Assembly: GCF_009811315.1 (NCBI RefSeq)
Contig: NZ_BLID01000005.1
Location: forward strand, 285,765 to 349,764
Direction: 5' to 3'
Source: Vibrio atypicus
Lineage (GTDB): Bacteria > Pseudomonadota > Gammaproteobacteria > Enterobacterales > Vibrionaceae
Length of the DNA: 64,000 bases
A model generated the notes under the pieces. The model worked only from the letters and a program-made list of their open reading frames with translations, did not search any database and was not told the DNA's origin. A program made the translations under genes and the position numbers. The first letter of the stretch is position 1. Each line of letters starts with the position of its first letter. This document shows, one piece after another, positions 27,595 to 37,008 of this stretch.

Positions 27595-28224
27595 CTATGC
27601 TGGTTGGAAGAGCATGTATGCATCATGCACACCTTGAATAAACATCTGCATACCAATGACAGTTAAAATCAACCCCATTAATCGGGTGACGATACTAATA
27701 CCGCTTTCACCTAGCTTATCAACGAGTTTGGGGCCAAATAAAAAACAGATGAAAGTAATGATACATAAAGAAGCAAATGCCCCAATTGTCACAAAAATAT
27801 TGAGCATGTCGCCAGAAGCTGAATAGTTCATTGCGGTTGCTATTGTGCCTGGGCCCGCAAGTATTGGCAGTGCTAGTGGAGAGATTGCTACATCTTTTGG
27901 CTCTTCTTGTTCTTCGGGCTGAGAATGAAGCTTAGAAGAGCTCCCTTGTAGCATATGATAGCCAACCAGAAAGACTAAGATGCCGCCAGAAAGCCTCAAG
28001 GCTGGTAATGTAATACCAAAGACTTCGAAGATCCCTTTACCCAATAAACAAAATGCTGCAACAATAAAGAAAGCGGTAATCAATGCTTTGGTGGCAGTGG
28101 CTTTTCTTTGCTGTGGTGTTTGATCACCTGTCATTCCTACAAAAACTGCGGTGTTAGCGACTGGGTTCATCATAGCAAAGAAGCCCATAAAAACGGTGAC
28201 AGCCGTGGTGGTTACATCGTGCAT
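27595..28224 (-). CDS. MarC family integral membrane protein
   Basis: 209 residues with six hydrophobic helices and the family motifs FFAMMNPVANTAVF near the start and LALPILAGPGTIAT in the fourth helix. MarC proteins (YhgN group) have no established substrate; the old link to antibiotic resistance is not supported. Stand-alone gene. Confidence 0.85.
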   Translation of the reverse strand: MHDVTTTAVTVFMGFFAMMNPVANTAVFVGMTGDQTPQQRKATATKALITAFFIVAAFCLLGKGIFEVFGITLPALRLSGGILVFLVGYHMLQGSSSKLHSQPEEQEEPKDVAISPLALPILAGPGTIATAMNYSASGDMLNIFVTIGAFASLCIITFICFLFGPKLVDKLGESGISIVTRLMGLILTVIGMQMFIQGVHDAYMLFQPA

Positions 28225-28291
28225 AGTTTGACCATATATTTGAGTGTGAAACCATAATAATCATGACATTAACATGATTTATAAATCTGCT

Positions 28292-29788
28292 CTATAACCA
28301 AGAATTCTCAATTTCTTTGAGGCTACATGGTTTAGCGAAGTAGTAACCTTGAAGTTTATGTACACCCATCTGAGCGAGATACTGAGCTTGATGTAGCTCC
28401 TCAACACCTTCTGCAACCATTTGTACGTCTAGTCGATGACCCAGTTCAATAATGGTATTAAGCACTGCGGAGTTGACTGTTTCCACACCGATGGTATCAA
28501 CAAAGCATTTATCAATTTTCAGGTAGTCAAATTCGGTTTGTTGGATAACCGAAAGTGCCGTGTGTCCTGTGCCAAAATCATCGATAGAAATTTTGATGCC
28601 ATGTTGACGTAGAAAAGCGAGCGCGTTTCGACCTAGTTCATCAAGTATTTGGCGCTCGGTAATTTCGACAGTTAACGTTACCCCGAGCAGCTTAAACTTC
28701 TCAGCGTAGTTGACCAGTGTTTGTAGATGTTTTTGTTCGTGTAGGTAAGATGGTGGCACATTAATACCAAGCGATGTACTAAATGTGTTTTTAGATTGAT
28801 TTATCTCACTATAAGCAAACTCGAGCACGTAATCCGTAATGTCATTGATAAGCTGCTGTCTCTCGGCAAGTGATATAAAAATATCTGGCCTGACGAGACC
28901 TAATGAAGGGTGCTGCCAGCGAATCAAAGCTTCCATCCCCAGAAGTTTATGAGTTTGGCTATTTACTATAGGTTGGTAAGCAAGAAAGAACTCTTTACGA
29001 TTGAGGCCATTTTTCAGATCTGCACCAAGATCTTCTCGTTGTTTGAGCTTGCGCATCACGAGAAAGAGAATACCAGAGATCAGCAAAGATAAAGGAAAGC
29101 TAGTCGAAAAAGCAAAAAGAATGGTTCGATTAACATAAGTTGGGCTTACTTCGATGAGTAATGAAAAACCGTATTGTCTAGATGTTAGTATTTTATATAC
29201 GTAGTTTGAGTCGAAGCTACGAGTACTTGGGTAAATCTTCCCATTGAACTTCGCGGTAATATGATTGATTTTGTCATCTTCAATATGAAGAATTCTGTCA
29301 ACTAAATAGCTCTTATCGATAACGGCAAAGACGCCGTTCTTTCCGCCATCTTGAATAGAGTTTGCGACAACGATAGTACGCTTCTCAGGATCGCCTTCAA
29401 GATCGTAAAGGAACACACCATTAGTTATAGGTTGTCCGTTTAGGATCGGGGTGATATCTGCATTCAATTTACCGCGCTTTGATGAACACACGGCGATGTT
29501 GTCGCGCACTACAATTAGCTCTCGGAGGTTACTTGCAAAGAGTAATTTCTCACCAATAGCTTCACAACTGCTGAGTTGATTCATGGCTAGAGAGGTATCA
29601 ATCTGAATTTCAGTAATGACATCTTCTATGCGATCAACATAGTTTGCACCTGCCGTTTTAAGCGTATTTTCTATTCCCTTTTTAGCAAGATATAGAGAGA
29701 CAGGTGTGACTATCAAAAGTGGGATTAGTAAATAAGCTAACAGCGATTTGGTCGCGAACGTGAGTTCTTTGCTGGTAGATACCTTCAT
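28292..29788 (-). CDS. CSS-motif EAL phosphodiesterase
   Basis: 498 residues. Helices at about 11-33 and 222-246 bracket a periplasmic CSS domain containing C75 and C101 (CSS at 101-103). In E. coli PdeC-type enzymes a disulfide in this domain holds the enzyme off, and membrane-driven release activates it. The EAL domain keeps E286, VEITER, DDFGTGH, the Lys in LKIDK and AEGVE, so c-di-GMP hydrolysis is expected. GINVPPSYL replaces the common NLS motif but retains the Asn. Redox control is inferred. Confidence 0.87.
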   Translation of the reverse strand: MKVSTSKELTFATKSLLAYLLIPLLIVTPVSLYLAKKGIENTLKTAGANYVDRIEDVITEIQIDTSLAMNQLSSCEAIGEKLLFASNLRELIVVRDNIAVCSSKRGKLNADITPILNGQPITNGVFLYDLEGDPEKRTIVVANSIQDGGKNGVFAVIDKSYLVDRILHIEDDKINHITAKFNGKIYPSTRSFDSNYVYKILTSRQYGFSLLIEVSPTYVNRTILFAFSTSFPLSLLISGILFLVMRKLKQREDLGADLKNGLNRKEFFLAYQPIVNSQTHKLLGMEALIRWQHPSLGLVRPDIFISLAERQQLINDITDYVLEFAYSEINQSKNTFSTSLGINVPPSYLHEQKHLQTLVNYAEKFKLLGVTLTVEITERQILDELGRNALAFLRQHGIKISIDDFGTGHTALSVIQQTEFDYLKIDKCFVDTIGVETVNSAVLNTIIELGHRLDVQMVAEGVEELHQAQYLAQMGVHKLQGYYFAKPCSLKEIENSWL

Positions 29789-29925
29789 ACAGTCCTAATT
29801 CATAGTTATTCGTTGTACTAAGCGTAGCTTATAATGATAAAACTATTGTTATCTCATTGATATTCTTTGACTAGTTTTTGGCAAAAACTCTCAATTTATT
29901 AGTCAATAAAGTAGGGGACGTATCA

Positions 29926-31068
29926 TCAATGATGACTGTTTAATCTGCCTTGGCGTTTTAGTGCCCACCAAGCTAACAGGATCCAAGCGAGGCTTTGGAG
30001 CCATAGTTGGCTGTATGGCAAACTGATATCACTCCAATCGCCGCCCATTTGGTTGATCGTCAAGAAGCCTTTGATAGCTGGGGTGCTAGGAAACAGTTGA
30101 GATAGCCAAACCATAGCGCTTGGGATAGCTTCTACTGGCCAAATAAAGCCGGCACTGAATACCAAAGGCATTGAGCTGATGAGTATCACTAATGTGACTA
30201 ACTCGCGTCTTGGGGTAACTGCTCCCACCCAAAGTCCTATTGCGCAAGATGAAACAAGGAATGGCAGTAATAGTGATAGAAGGTTCCCCATGCTGGCTAA
30301 TTGGTTAACACCATGCATGGAGAAACTGGCACCAAAGTAATACATGCTTAATAAGTAATAGATGACAGTAAGAACAACCACGCGCGCCAACATCAACTTG
30401 CTGGTGGAAACGCGACTCCAATATCCTCGACCCTGTTTTTGTGTACCGACCATCAAGCCAGACGCCATCGCCATGGTTTGTTGTAAAATGAGGATAAAGA
30501 CAGCAGGTACAACATAGTCGACATACCCCATACGAGGATTGAAGGTCGGTTTTAAATTAAGTTTTGTTGCGGCGTATTGGTTTTGTGCTTGAGATAACGG
30601 CTCTCCATCAAGGACCAATTTAGCGACTTTGGTTTCTGCTGCTAGGGTGCCACCAGCTTGAGCTAGACCTTCCACAATAGTGCCGTAAACCAGAAAGTAC
30701 GAGGCATCCCCAGCGTAAGAGAGTGTCGGACTTTTACCGAGTAAGAGATCTTTGTAAAAATGTTCAGGGATCACCAGAATGCCACTCACTTCACCTTGTA
30801 AGAAGGCTTGATGTGCAGCTTCTAAAGAGTAGTCACGGCGCACGACATCGACTTGCGGCGTCGCATCAACCATACGCTCCAATTTAAAGCTGGTTTGGCT
30901 CATATCCAAGTTTACGACACTGATTTTTTGCTCTCGCGGTGTTTGATGACTGTATGGCAGTGGATAAAGAAATGAGTAAAACACCACGCCGCCAAACACA
31001 GTAAGTATCACGACAGGGTTAGTCAGCAGTGCTTTCAGTTCCGCTTTCAATAATGCTAAAAAGCTCAT
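29926..31068 (-). CDS. ABC-2 type permease (second permease of export operon)
   Basis: 380 residues. One helix at about 17-35, a periplasmic domain (about 40-185) and five C-terminal helices, the ABC2_membrane_3/YhhJ layout. Its ATG overlaps the stop of the upstream permease gene (ATGA). As last gene of the tolC-hlyD-permease-permease unit it likely forms a heterodimeric channel with its neighbour. Confidence 0.82.
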   Translation of the reverse strand: MSFLALLKAELKALLTNPVVILTVFGGVVFYSFLYPLPYSHQTPREQKISVVNLDMSQTSFKLERMVDATPQVDVVRRDYSLEAAHQAFLQGEVSGILVIPEHFYKDLLLGKSPTLSYAGDASYFLVYGTIVEGLAQAGGTLAAETKVAKLVLDGEPLSQAQNQYAATKLNLKPTFNPRMGYVDYVVPAVFILILQQTMAMASGLMVGTQKQGRGYWSRVSTSKLMLARVVVLTVIYYLLSMYYFGASFSMHGVNQLASMGNLLSLLLPFLVSSCAIGLWVGAVTPRRELVTLVILISSMPLVFSAGFIWPVEAIPSAMVWLSQLFPSTPAIKGFLTINQMGGDWSDISLPYSQLWLQSLAWILLAWWALKRQGRLNSHH

Positions 31069-32249
31069 GCTGGTTCCTTAGTCGTGTTTGGTTGAGACGA
31101 AAGCGTATCCAATTCTTGTTGATGGCGAAGGTGCTTTCTTATCAGCAATAGACTTAACAGTGCAGGGAGCAAATAACCCAACATCGGCAGTAAATGCTCT
31201 AAAGATTTTAACCATTCTTGCCCATAACTGACTTGGCTTACCTGAACTTCAATGTAATGACTAATCGGCAGCAGACTACGCCAAAACTGCGCAAGACCAC
31301 TCATGTCACTGACTGGGAAGGTAATCCCCATGAACGCAAAGCTTGGCGCGGTGAATGCACCAGCAAAGCTCATTGCTCTTGCCGGATCTAACGTTAAGAA
31401 AAAGAATAAGCACCCCATGATCATACAAGCGATTAAGGTGACCCACTGAGCTAACACTAGCACGGCAAAGCTACCATTCATCGGCCATTCAAATCCTAGA
31501 TAGAACCAACAAAGATACGCAAATCCATGTAAGGCAAAGATGAACGTGTAGGGAAATAGAGTCGAGCACAATGCACGGACGGGGCGTTTCGCCAACCAAG
31601 CATTAAGACCTCTATCTCTTAAGTTAGCGGCTAGAATTAGGATGGTCGAAACCACCACGGCAATTTGCCATAGCGCAGGAATGATGGCTGAAACCAAAAA
31701 CTGCGCGTAGTTGGAGTTTTTATTAAATAATGGCGTTATTTGCGTTCTTACAGGCACGGCTTTACCCATGGCAGAGAGTAGCGTCGTGTCGCCTTTCGCT
31801 AAATCAATGCCAGTGCTTATCTGGGCGTTAAATGTACCTTGAGCTTGAAGAAACGCAGAATTTAGCAGTTTGCCGACCAGAATCATTTGGCTGTTGTAAA
31901 ACACACTGACTTGAGGCGCGAGTTGCTTATAGATATCCGTTTCAAATTTGTTCGGAATAACGGCATAAGCGTATATCTCGCCACGAACCAGTGCGGTTTT
32001 AGCTTCGGCGACACTGTTGTAGTTTTGGGTGACCTGCATAGCTGAAGTTGCGTCATAGTAGCGAATCAGCTTTTGTGACATTTGACCAGGGGCGAAGTTG
32101 ACCACACCAACAGGGAGATCTCGGGCAATACCCTGCGAGAATACAGCCCAAATCATCACAGCAAGCATGATTGGAATCCAGGTCAGGCTTGATAGTAGCC
32201 ACTTGTCGCGTCTAACTATCGAAACTTGAGAAACAGGTTCAGTGCTCAT
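31065..32249 (-). CDS. ABC-2 type permease (first permease of export operon)
   Basis: 394 residues, with the same layout as the following gene: one N-terminal helix (about 21-42), a periplasmic domain, then about five helices from 185 on. It resembles the YbhS/YhhJ permeases that work with an HlyD adaptor and TolC to export drugs or metabolites. No ATPase gene accompanies it. Confidence 0.82.
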   Translation of the reverse strand: MSTEPVSQVSIVRRDKWLLSSLTWIPIMLAVMIWAVFSQGIARDLPVGVVNFAPGQMSQKLIRYYDATSAMQVTQNYNSVAEAKTALVRGEIYAYAVIPNKFETDIYKQLAPQVSVFYNSQMILVGKLLNSAFLQAQGTFNAQISTGIDLAKGDTTLLSAMGKAVPVRTQITPLFNKNSNYAQFLVSAIIPALWQIAVVVSTILILAANLRDRGLNAWLAKRPVRALCSTLFPYTFIFALHGFAYLCWFYLGFEWPMNGSFAVLVLAQWVTLIACMIMGCLFFFLTLDPARAMSFAGAFTAPSFAFMGITFPVSDMSGLAQFWRSLLPISHYIEVQVSQVSYGQEWLKSLEHLLPMLGYLLPALLSLLLIRKHLRHQQELDTLSSQPNTTKEPA

Positions 32250-32256
32250 ACGTAGC

Positions 32257-33234
32257 TCAGTCGAGGTTCACAACAAGGCTCATACCCATACGCAGATCAA
32301 CATCTGGCTGGGTAGGGCGCGCTTCAACTTCAAAGGTACGAAGATCAAACCCTTGTGACGCATCTGTCGAGCGCCAAGTAGCAAAATCGCCCATCACAGC
32401 GACATGCGTGACCTTAAACTCTACGTTTTTATCTAGAGCAGGAAGGTAGGCCTCAAAGGTAGTGCCTTTATCAAAGTGTTTTAACCAATCTTCGCGAACG
32501 TTCAGTACTGCCCATGAATCTTTGGTATCGATGACAGTCACCACAGGGAAGCCTTGCGGGGCTAGTTCGCCGCTTTGCAAGAGCACTTGAGACACTTCGC
32601 CATCAAACCAGCTTTCAATCGCAGTATCTTTTGCGTAGGCTTCTACTTCCGCAACCGCGCCTGCAGCCATGCGTGCTTTTTCTGCCGCAGCGACTTTGGT
32701 TTCACTTCGAGCGCCTTCTTTCGCCATTTGATACATCTGGAATGCGGCACTTTCAGTGTATTTTGCAGCATCCCATTGAGTTTTCGCTTCGTCGCGTTTT
32801 TGCTCTGCAACCACACCGTCGCTGTATAGGTTATTGACTCTTAGGTAGGTCTTTTCCATGAGGGATGCGGCAGCTTTGGCTTTTAACCATTGATCTTTCG
32901 CAGCTTGGATCTGTTGGCTACGAGCGCCTTTTTCTGCTTCTTTTGCTAGTGCTCCTGCGGCTTTTTCACCTGCTTTAGCTTGTTCAAGTTTTGCGGCAAT
33001 TTCTGGGCTGTGCAGCGTGAAGATCAACTCACCTTTTTCGACAGAATCGCCTTTGCGTACCAACACTTGGTCTATACGACCCGGTACTTTAGAAGAGATA
33101 CTGTATTGCTGAGATTCAATTTGACCTTGTAAACGAATCGGTTTTGGTTGGTACGCTTGGTAAAAGCTGAATCCCACCCAAGATGCGAGAGCCAGTGCCG
33201 CGGCAGTCATGACTAGTGGTTTTGCATTTTTCAT
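32257..33234 (-). CDS. HlyD-family periplasmic adaptor (membrane fusion protein)
   Basis: 325 residues: N-terminal anchor helix (about 7-26), split biotinyl-lipoyl domain with SSKVPGRIDQVLVRKGDSVEKG and later ESWFDGEVSQVL, and a long Ala/Lys/Glu-rich coiled-coil hairpin (about 78-200) that would dock TolC. It starts 10 bases after the outer-membrane gene and ends 7 bases before the first permease gene. Confidence 0.88.
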   Translation of the reverse strand: MKNAKPLVMTAAALALASWVGFSFYQAYQPKPIRLQGQIESQQYSISSKVPGRIDQVLVRKGDSVEKGELIFTLHSPEIAAKLEQAKAGEKAAGALAKEAEKGARSQQIQAAKDQWLKAKAAASLMEKTYLRVNNLYSDGVVAEQKRDEAKTQWDAAKYTESAAFQMYQMAKEGARSETKVAAAEKARMAAGAVAEVEAYAKDTAIESWFDGEVSQVLLQSGELAPQGFPVVTVIDTKDSWAVLNVREDWLKHFDKGTTFEAYLPALDKNVEFKVTHVAVMGDFATWRSTDASQGFDLRTFEVEARPTQPDVDLRMGMSLVVNLD

Positions 33235-33243
33235 CTTGAGTCC

Positions 33244-34641
33244 TTAAAACGTAGAAACGGCAATCGCGTTGTCTTGATACTGGTTGAACGCATCCATTTC
33301 ATTGGATAGCGCTAATAATTTTGATAGTGAGATTAAGTAGTTAAAGCTTGCCGCTGCTTTTTGCGTTTGTACGCTGGCCACATAAAGCTGTGCGTCGACA
33401 ACATCTGTAGACGTTGAAAGGCCTTGAGAAAACGCTTTTTCTCTAAGCTTCAAGTTTTCTTGAGCTAATTGAATGCTGGAGGCTAAACCTTGGACTTCTT
33501 CTTGAGCTTGTTGGGCTTCTAGGTAGGTTTTTTGCACCAACACAGATAAGTCTTGTTTAGCTTGCGCTTTAAGAAACTTCACTTGAGACAGCGCGCTTTT
33601 GGCTGCCTGTACGTGGTCGCTACGGCCGTGAGTGTCGATAAGTGGAATATTAACGCCAACACCGACCAACCAATCAGGTTTCATTTGGCTTGCGAGAGAA
33701 TCATCTTCGTACAGACTGTAGTTACCATAGAGGTAAACCTCTGGGTAATATTTGCCTTTCTCAGCTTTGATTAGGCTATCTGCTTGCTTTTGCTTTGCAT
33801 CTAATAGGTCTAAACCTGGGTAGGTGTCTAAAGTTCGATCGACAAACGCATTCAGTGGGGGTAGAGACGAGTTAATAAACAATGAATCTGACGGCTCAAC
33901 AGTCGCATTTTGATTAAGGATTTGGGTTAATGCAGCTTGAACAATATCGAGTGATTTTTGCGCTTTTTTACGTTCAATGACCGCTTTGTCTAGCGCTGAT
34001 TCCGCTTGTAAACGTTCTACTCGCGCAATCTGACCTTGCTGCTCTAGTTTTAGAGCATTGTCTCTGTGTTTGGTCAGCCCTTGTTCAACCAGTTTGCGTG
34101 TTTCTAAGACATCTTGTGCAAGTAGAACGGAGAAATAGTACTTGCTGAGGTCTTCAAAGCGAGCTTGAGTTTCCATCGCCAGTTCACTTTGCGCCTGCTC
34201 TTTTTTCCCTTCTGCCGCGGATTGTGCTGCGTTAATTCGGCCACCGGTAAAAATAGGCCAAACCGCTCGGATAGAAGAACTAAAAATGTCTCGCTCTGTG
34301 ATGGTTGAGGTGATACCACCAATTCCGGCAAGTAGAGGGTTCAGTGGGCCCAAGTTTGGTAGAGCTTGACCTGTGCTTTCAAAAAGTTGTTCGCCAGAGA
34401 CGGTCACATCAGTATCGAGTCGAGTGTAGTTTGCGCCAATAGAAACTGACGGGAGGTTTAAACTGTCGGTAGCGTTTTGTAGGTGCTCATAACGTTCGAC
34501 ATTCGAACGTTGAGCCGCGAGTGAATTGTTCTCTTGTTGTAAAACTTGCCAAGCTTGGTCGAAGCTAATTGCAGCCGCATGACTTATTGGAGAGAAGGCA
34601 CCAAGACAACCAATTAAAATCGCTAAGGGACGCATCGACAT
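33244..34641 (-). CDS. TolC-family outer membrane efflux protein
   Basis: 465 residues. Signal peptide (cleavage about ISHAAA-I), then two OEP repeats with long helices. It heads the export operon and gives the adaptor and permeases an outer-membrane duct. ATGs at 34641 and 34635 are both possible starts; neither has a strong ribosome site. Confidence 0.88.
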   Translation of the reverse strand: MSMRPLAILIGCLGAFSPISHAAAISFDQAWQVLQQENNSLAAQRSNVERYEHLQNATDSLNLPSVSIGANYTRLDTDVTVSGEQLFESTGQALPNLGPLNPLLAGIGGITSTITERDIFSSSIRAVWPIFTGGRINAAQSAAEGKKEQAQSELAMETQARFEDLSKYYFSVLLAQDVLETRKLVEQGLTKHRDNALKLEQQGQIARVERLQAESALDKAVIERKKAQKSLDIVQAALTQILNQNATVEPSDSLFINSSLPPLNAFVDRTLDTYPGLDLLDAKQKQADSLIKAEKGKYYPEVYLYGNYSLYEDDSLASQMKPDWLVGVGVNIPLIDTHGRSDHVQAAKSALSQVKFLKAQAKQDLSVLVQKTYLEAQQAQEEVQGLASSIQLAQENLKLREKAFSQGLSTSTDVVDAQLYVASVQTQKAAASFNYLISLSKLLALSNEMDAFNQYQDNAIAVSTF

Positions 34642-34650
34642 AGGAAATGT

Positions 34651-34688
34651 ACTCTAGCTGTTAAAAAATAGAGTTTATACTCTAGAGT
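34651..34688 (-). promoter_or_regulatory. Operator-like repeats in front of the export operon
   Basis: TAGAGT (34669-34674) and ACTCTA (34679-34684) form a perfect inverted repeat that overlaps a TATAAA box read on the minus strand. Extra half-sites are ACTCTA at 34651-34656 and TAGAGT at 34683-34688. This fits repression of the tolC-hlyD-permease operon by an unlinked regulator. Confidence 0.5.
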
Positions 34689-34702
34689 TTGATGGGGCAA
34701 CA

Positions 34703-34727
34703 AAAAAGGGACACCGAAGTGTCCCTA
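34703..34727 (-). terminator. Terminator after tctA
   Basis: Arms AGGGACAC (34707-34714) and GTGTCCCT (34719-34726) around CGAA, followed by TTTTTTG on the minus strand. It separates tctA from the export operon. Confidence 0.88.
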
Positions 34728-34748
34728 AAGAAGATAGTTGGCCAATTG

Positions 34749-36275
34749 TTATAATTCAACTTTTTTAGGAGTTGCTCTAAGCTTTTGGAACAGCTTTACA
34801 AACACTGGACTGCACAATACAAGGACCGCCAATACAGTGAAAGTCATGGTGATTGGTCGTTCCCACAAGAAGCTTAACTCACCATCGCTGATCATTAATG
34901 CGCGACGTAGGTTTTCTTCCATAAGGCCACCAAGAATAAATCCTAGTAGTAGTGGTGCTAATGGGAAGTTTGCCAATCTCAATGCTATGGCTGCCATTGC
35001 GATGAGCAGCATGATGAACACATCCATAGTATTGAAAGAAACTAAGTACACACCCGTGATAGAGAAGAACAATATCATCGGAAGCAGAACCGTTCTTGGT
35101 ACCGCAAGAAGCTTCGAGATGTAAGGGATTAAAGGCAAGTTCAAGATAACCAGTACGATGTTGCCAAAGTACATAGAAATGATCACTGACCAAAATACAT
35201 CTGGGTGCTCAACAAATAGGCGCGGACCAGGCTGAATGCCGTAAGCGATTAGAGCTCCTAGCATGATAGCCGTAGTACCAGAGCCTGGGATACCTAACGT
35301 AAGTAGTGGTACAAATGAGCCACTTGATGCGGCGTTGTTTGCAGATTCTGGTGCAACTAGACCACGGATGCTGCCTTTACCAAATTCTGCTTTTTTCTCT
35401 TTTGGCGCCAAGTTACGTTCAAGACCATAGCTTAAGAAGGCGGCGATGGTTGCGCCGGCGCCAGGCAATACGCCAGTAAAGAAACCAAGAATAGACGAAC
35501 GAATTGATACAGGCGCCACGTCTTTAATCTCTTCTTTGGTGACTTTCATGCTGCCGATATCGCTAAGTTTGCGTTGCTCGTCACCACGGGTATCTTGTTC
35601 CGGTTTTAAAATGCCCATTAAGGTTTCGCCGAGCGCGAAAGTTGCCATAGCTAATAGCAAGAAGCTAAAACCATCCATAAGATCGGTCAGACCAAAAGTA
35701 AAGCGTTCAACACCAACACCTTTATCGATACCAACCGTTGAAAGCATCAAACCAAGTACTGTCATCATCCATGCTTTGATCACTTGACCTGGGCCGGCAA
35801 ATGCTGCGACCGCAGATAAACCGAGTAGCATCAGTGCAAAGTAATCTGAAGACTGGAAGCTCAGTGAAACACTTGCTAGCGCTGGTGCAGCAACTAACAG
35901 CATAATGGCAGATAGCGTGCCGCCAGTGAACGATGAGTATGCTGCGAGCGCAAGAGCTTTACCTGCTTGGCCTTTTTGCGCCATTGGGTAACCATCAAAC
36001 GCAGTAACAACGGTTGATGAACAGCCTGGAGCATTGATTAGAATTGATGATGTAGAGCCGCCGAAGACCGCACCATAATATACACCAGCCATAAGGATCA
36101 GACCTGAAGATGGGTCTAAACCATAAGTAATTGGGATCATCAGCGCAATGGCTGAGATTGGACCTAGTCCCGGAAGCATACCTATAAAGGTACCCACGAA
36201 ACACCCAACGACCACCATCATGATGTTCATTGGCATTATTGCGGTCGAAAGACCTTGTAAGATTCCATCTAACAT
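34749..36275 (-). CDS. tctA: Tripartite tricarboxylate transporter large permease TctA
   Basis: 508-residue membrane subunit with about 11-12 helices. Characteristic stretches are GTFIGMLPGLGPISAIALM and GAVFGGSTSSILINAPG at the N-terminus and FTGVLPGAGATIAAFLSYG in the repeated half. With TctB and the periplasmic binder TctC it takes up citrate or related carboxylates using an ion gradient. Confidence 0.92.
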   Translation of the reverse strand: MLDGILQGLSTAIMPMNIMMVVVGCFVGTFIGMLPGLGPISAIALMIPITYGLDPSSGLILMAGVYYGAVFGGSTSSILINAPGCSSTVVTAFDGYPMAQKGQAGKALALAAYSSFTGGTLSAIMLLVAAPALASVSLSFQSSDYFALMLLGLSAVAAFAGPGQVIKAWMMTVLGLMLSTVGIDKGVGVERFTFGLTDLMDGFSFLLLAMATFALGETLMGILKPEQDTRGDEQRKLSDIGSMKVTKEEIKDVAPVSIRSSILGFFTGVLPGAGATIAAFLSYGLERNLAPKEKKAEFGKGSIRGLVAPESANNAASSGSFVPLLTLGIPGSGTTAIMLGALIAYGIQPGPRLFVEHPDVFWSVIISMYFGNIVLVILNLPLIPYISKLLAVPRTVLLPMILFFSITGVYLVSFNTMDVFIMLLIAMAAIALRLANFPLAPLLLGFILGGLMEENLRRALMISDGELSFLWERPITMTFTVLAVLVLCSPVFVKLFQKLRATPKKVEL

Positions 36276-36293
36276 TTTGTTTTCCCTATCTTA

Positions 36294-36812
36294 TTAAGAC
36301 CACATAGTGAAAATAACGCCAGGCTCAAGATAGATATCTAAGCCTTGGGTGAGAAGCAAATAAAACGCAATCACGAACGGGAATGAAGCACCGAAAAGGA
36401 TTGATTTGCGTCTTTCACCAAGTAGGTAGAATCCTGCAAGCAAGAAGAACCCCGTTGCTAGAACAAAACCAAGGTACGTTAGGCCTACGCCATAAAGTGC
36501 CATTAGAACGAGGAAGCTAATCAGTAGTTTCCAATTGAACTCAATAACAGCACCGCTTTGTTTATCTGGTTGACCTGTGACGAGTAAAAGTAATGACAAA
36601 CCGATACCTGCGAAAGTCAGAAGAGTAGGTAAAGTACGCGCGGTAAAGGGTTCATATTCGTCACCAGGGAACAATGGGATCTGCGTGGTTTGGTAGCCAT
36701 AGCATAGGCATACGAGCAGAAATATCATCGCACCAACACGATCACGGCATAGGAGGTATTCTTTAGAAAAGAAGTTTCCTTTATTGAAAGAATTCGTTGG
36801 TAAATCAGACAT
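36294..36812 (-). CDS. tctB: Tripartite tricarboxylate transporter small subunit TctB
   Basis: 172 residues, four hydrophobic helices (about 28-45, 65-85, 102-120, 125-160). ATG 36812 is preferred because GGAG sits just upstream; ATG 36824 is an alternative adding four residues. It lies between tctC and tctA, 18 bases before the latter. Confidence 0.85.
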   Translation of the reverse strand: MSDLPTNSFNKGNFFSKEYLLCRDRVGAMIFLLVCLCYGYQTTQIPLFPGDEYEPFTARTLPTLLTFAGIGLSLLLLVTGQPDKQSGAVIEFNWKLLISFLVLMALYGVGLTYLGFVLATGFFLLAGFYLLGERRKSILFGASFPFVIAFYLLLTQGLDIYLEPGVIFTMWS

Positions 36813-36921
36813 ATCCAACTCCATTTGCTTTGAGGGGAAGAAAAAGGCCGTACAAGAGGGCTAATGAGCATGTATTCATTAACTAAGTAAACCTTTTCGC
36901 TGCTAGTCGATTCGGTTTAGC

Positions 36922-37000
36922 TGTTTACAAACTATAAACAAGGAGATTGATGTTATCTCGTGTACGGCGAAGAGGGTGAGGGCAGTGGTTAAGCTGCCCT
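36922..37000 (-). promoter_or_regulatory. Two hairpins between tctC and tctB
   Basis: A perfect hairpin directly after tctC, AGGGCAG (36979-36985) with CTGCCCT (36994-37000), and a second, GTTTA/TAAAC at about 36923-36939, before tctB. Such intercistronic hairpins often stabilise the binding-protein message and lower expression of the downstream permease genes. Confidence 0.5.
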
Positions 37001-37008
37001 CTACAGGG

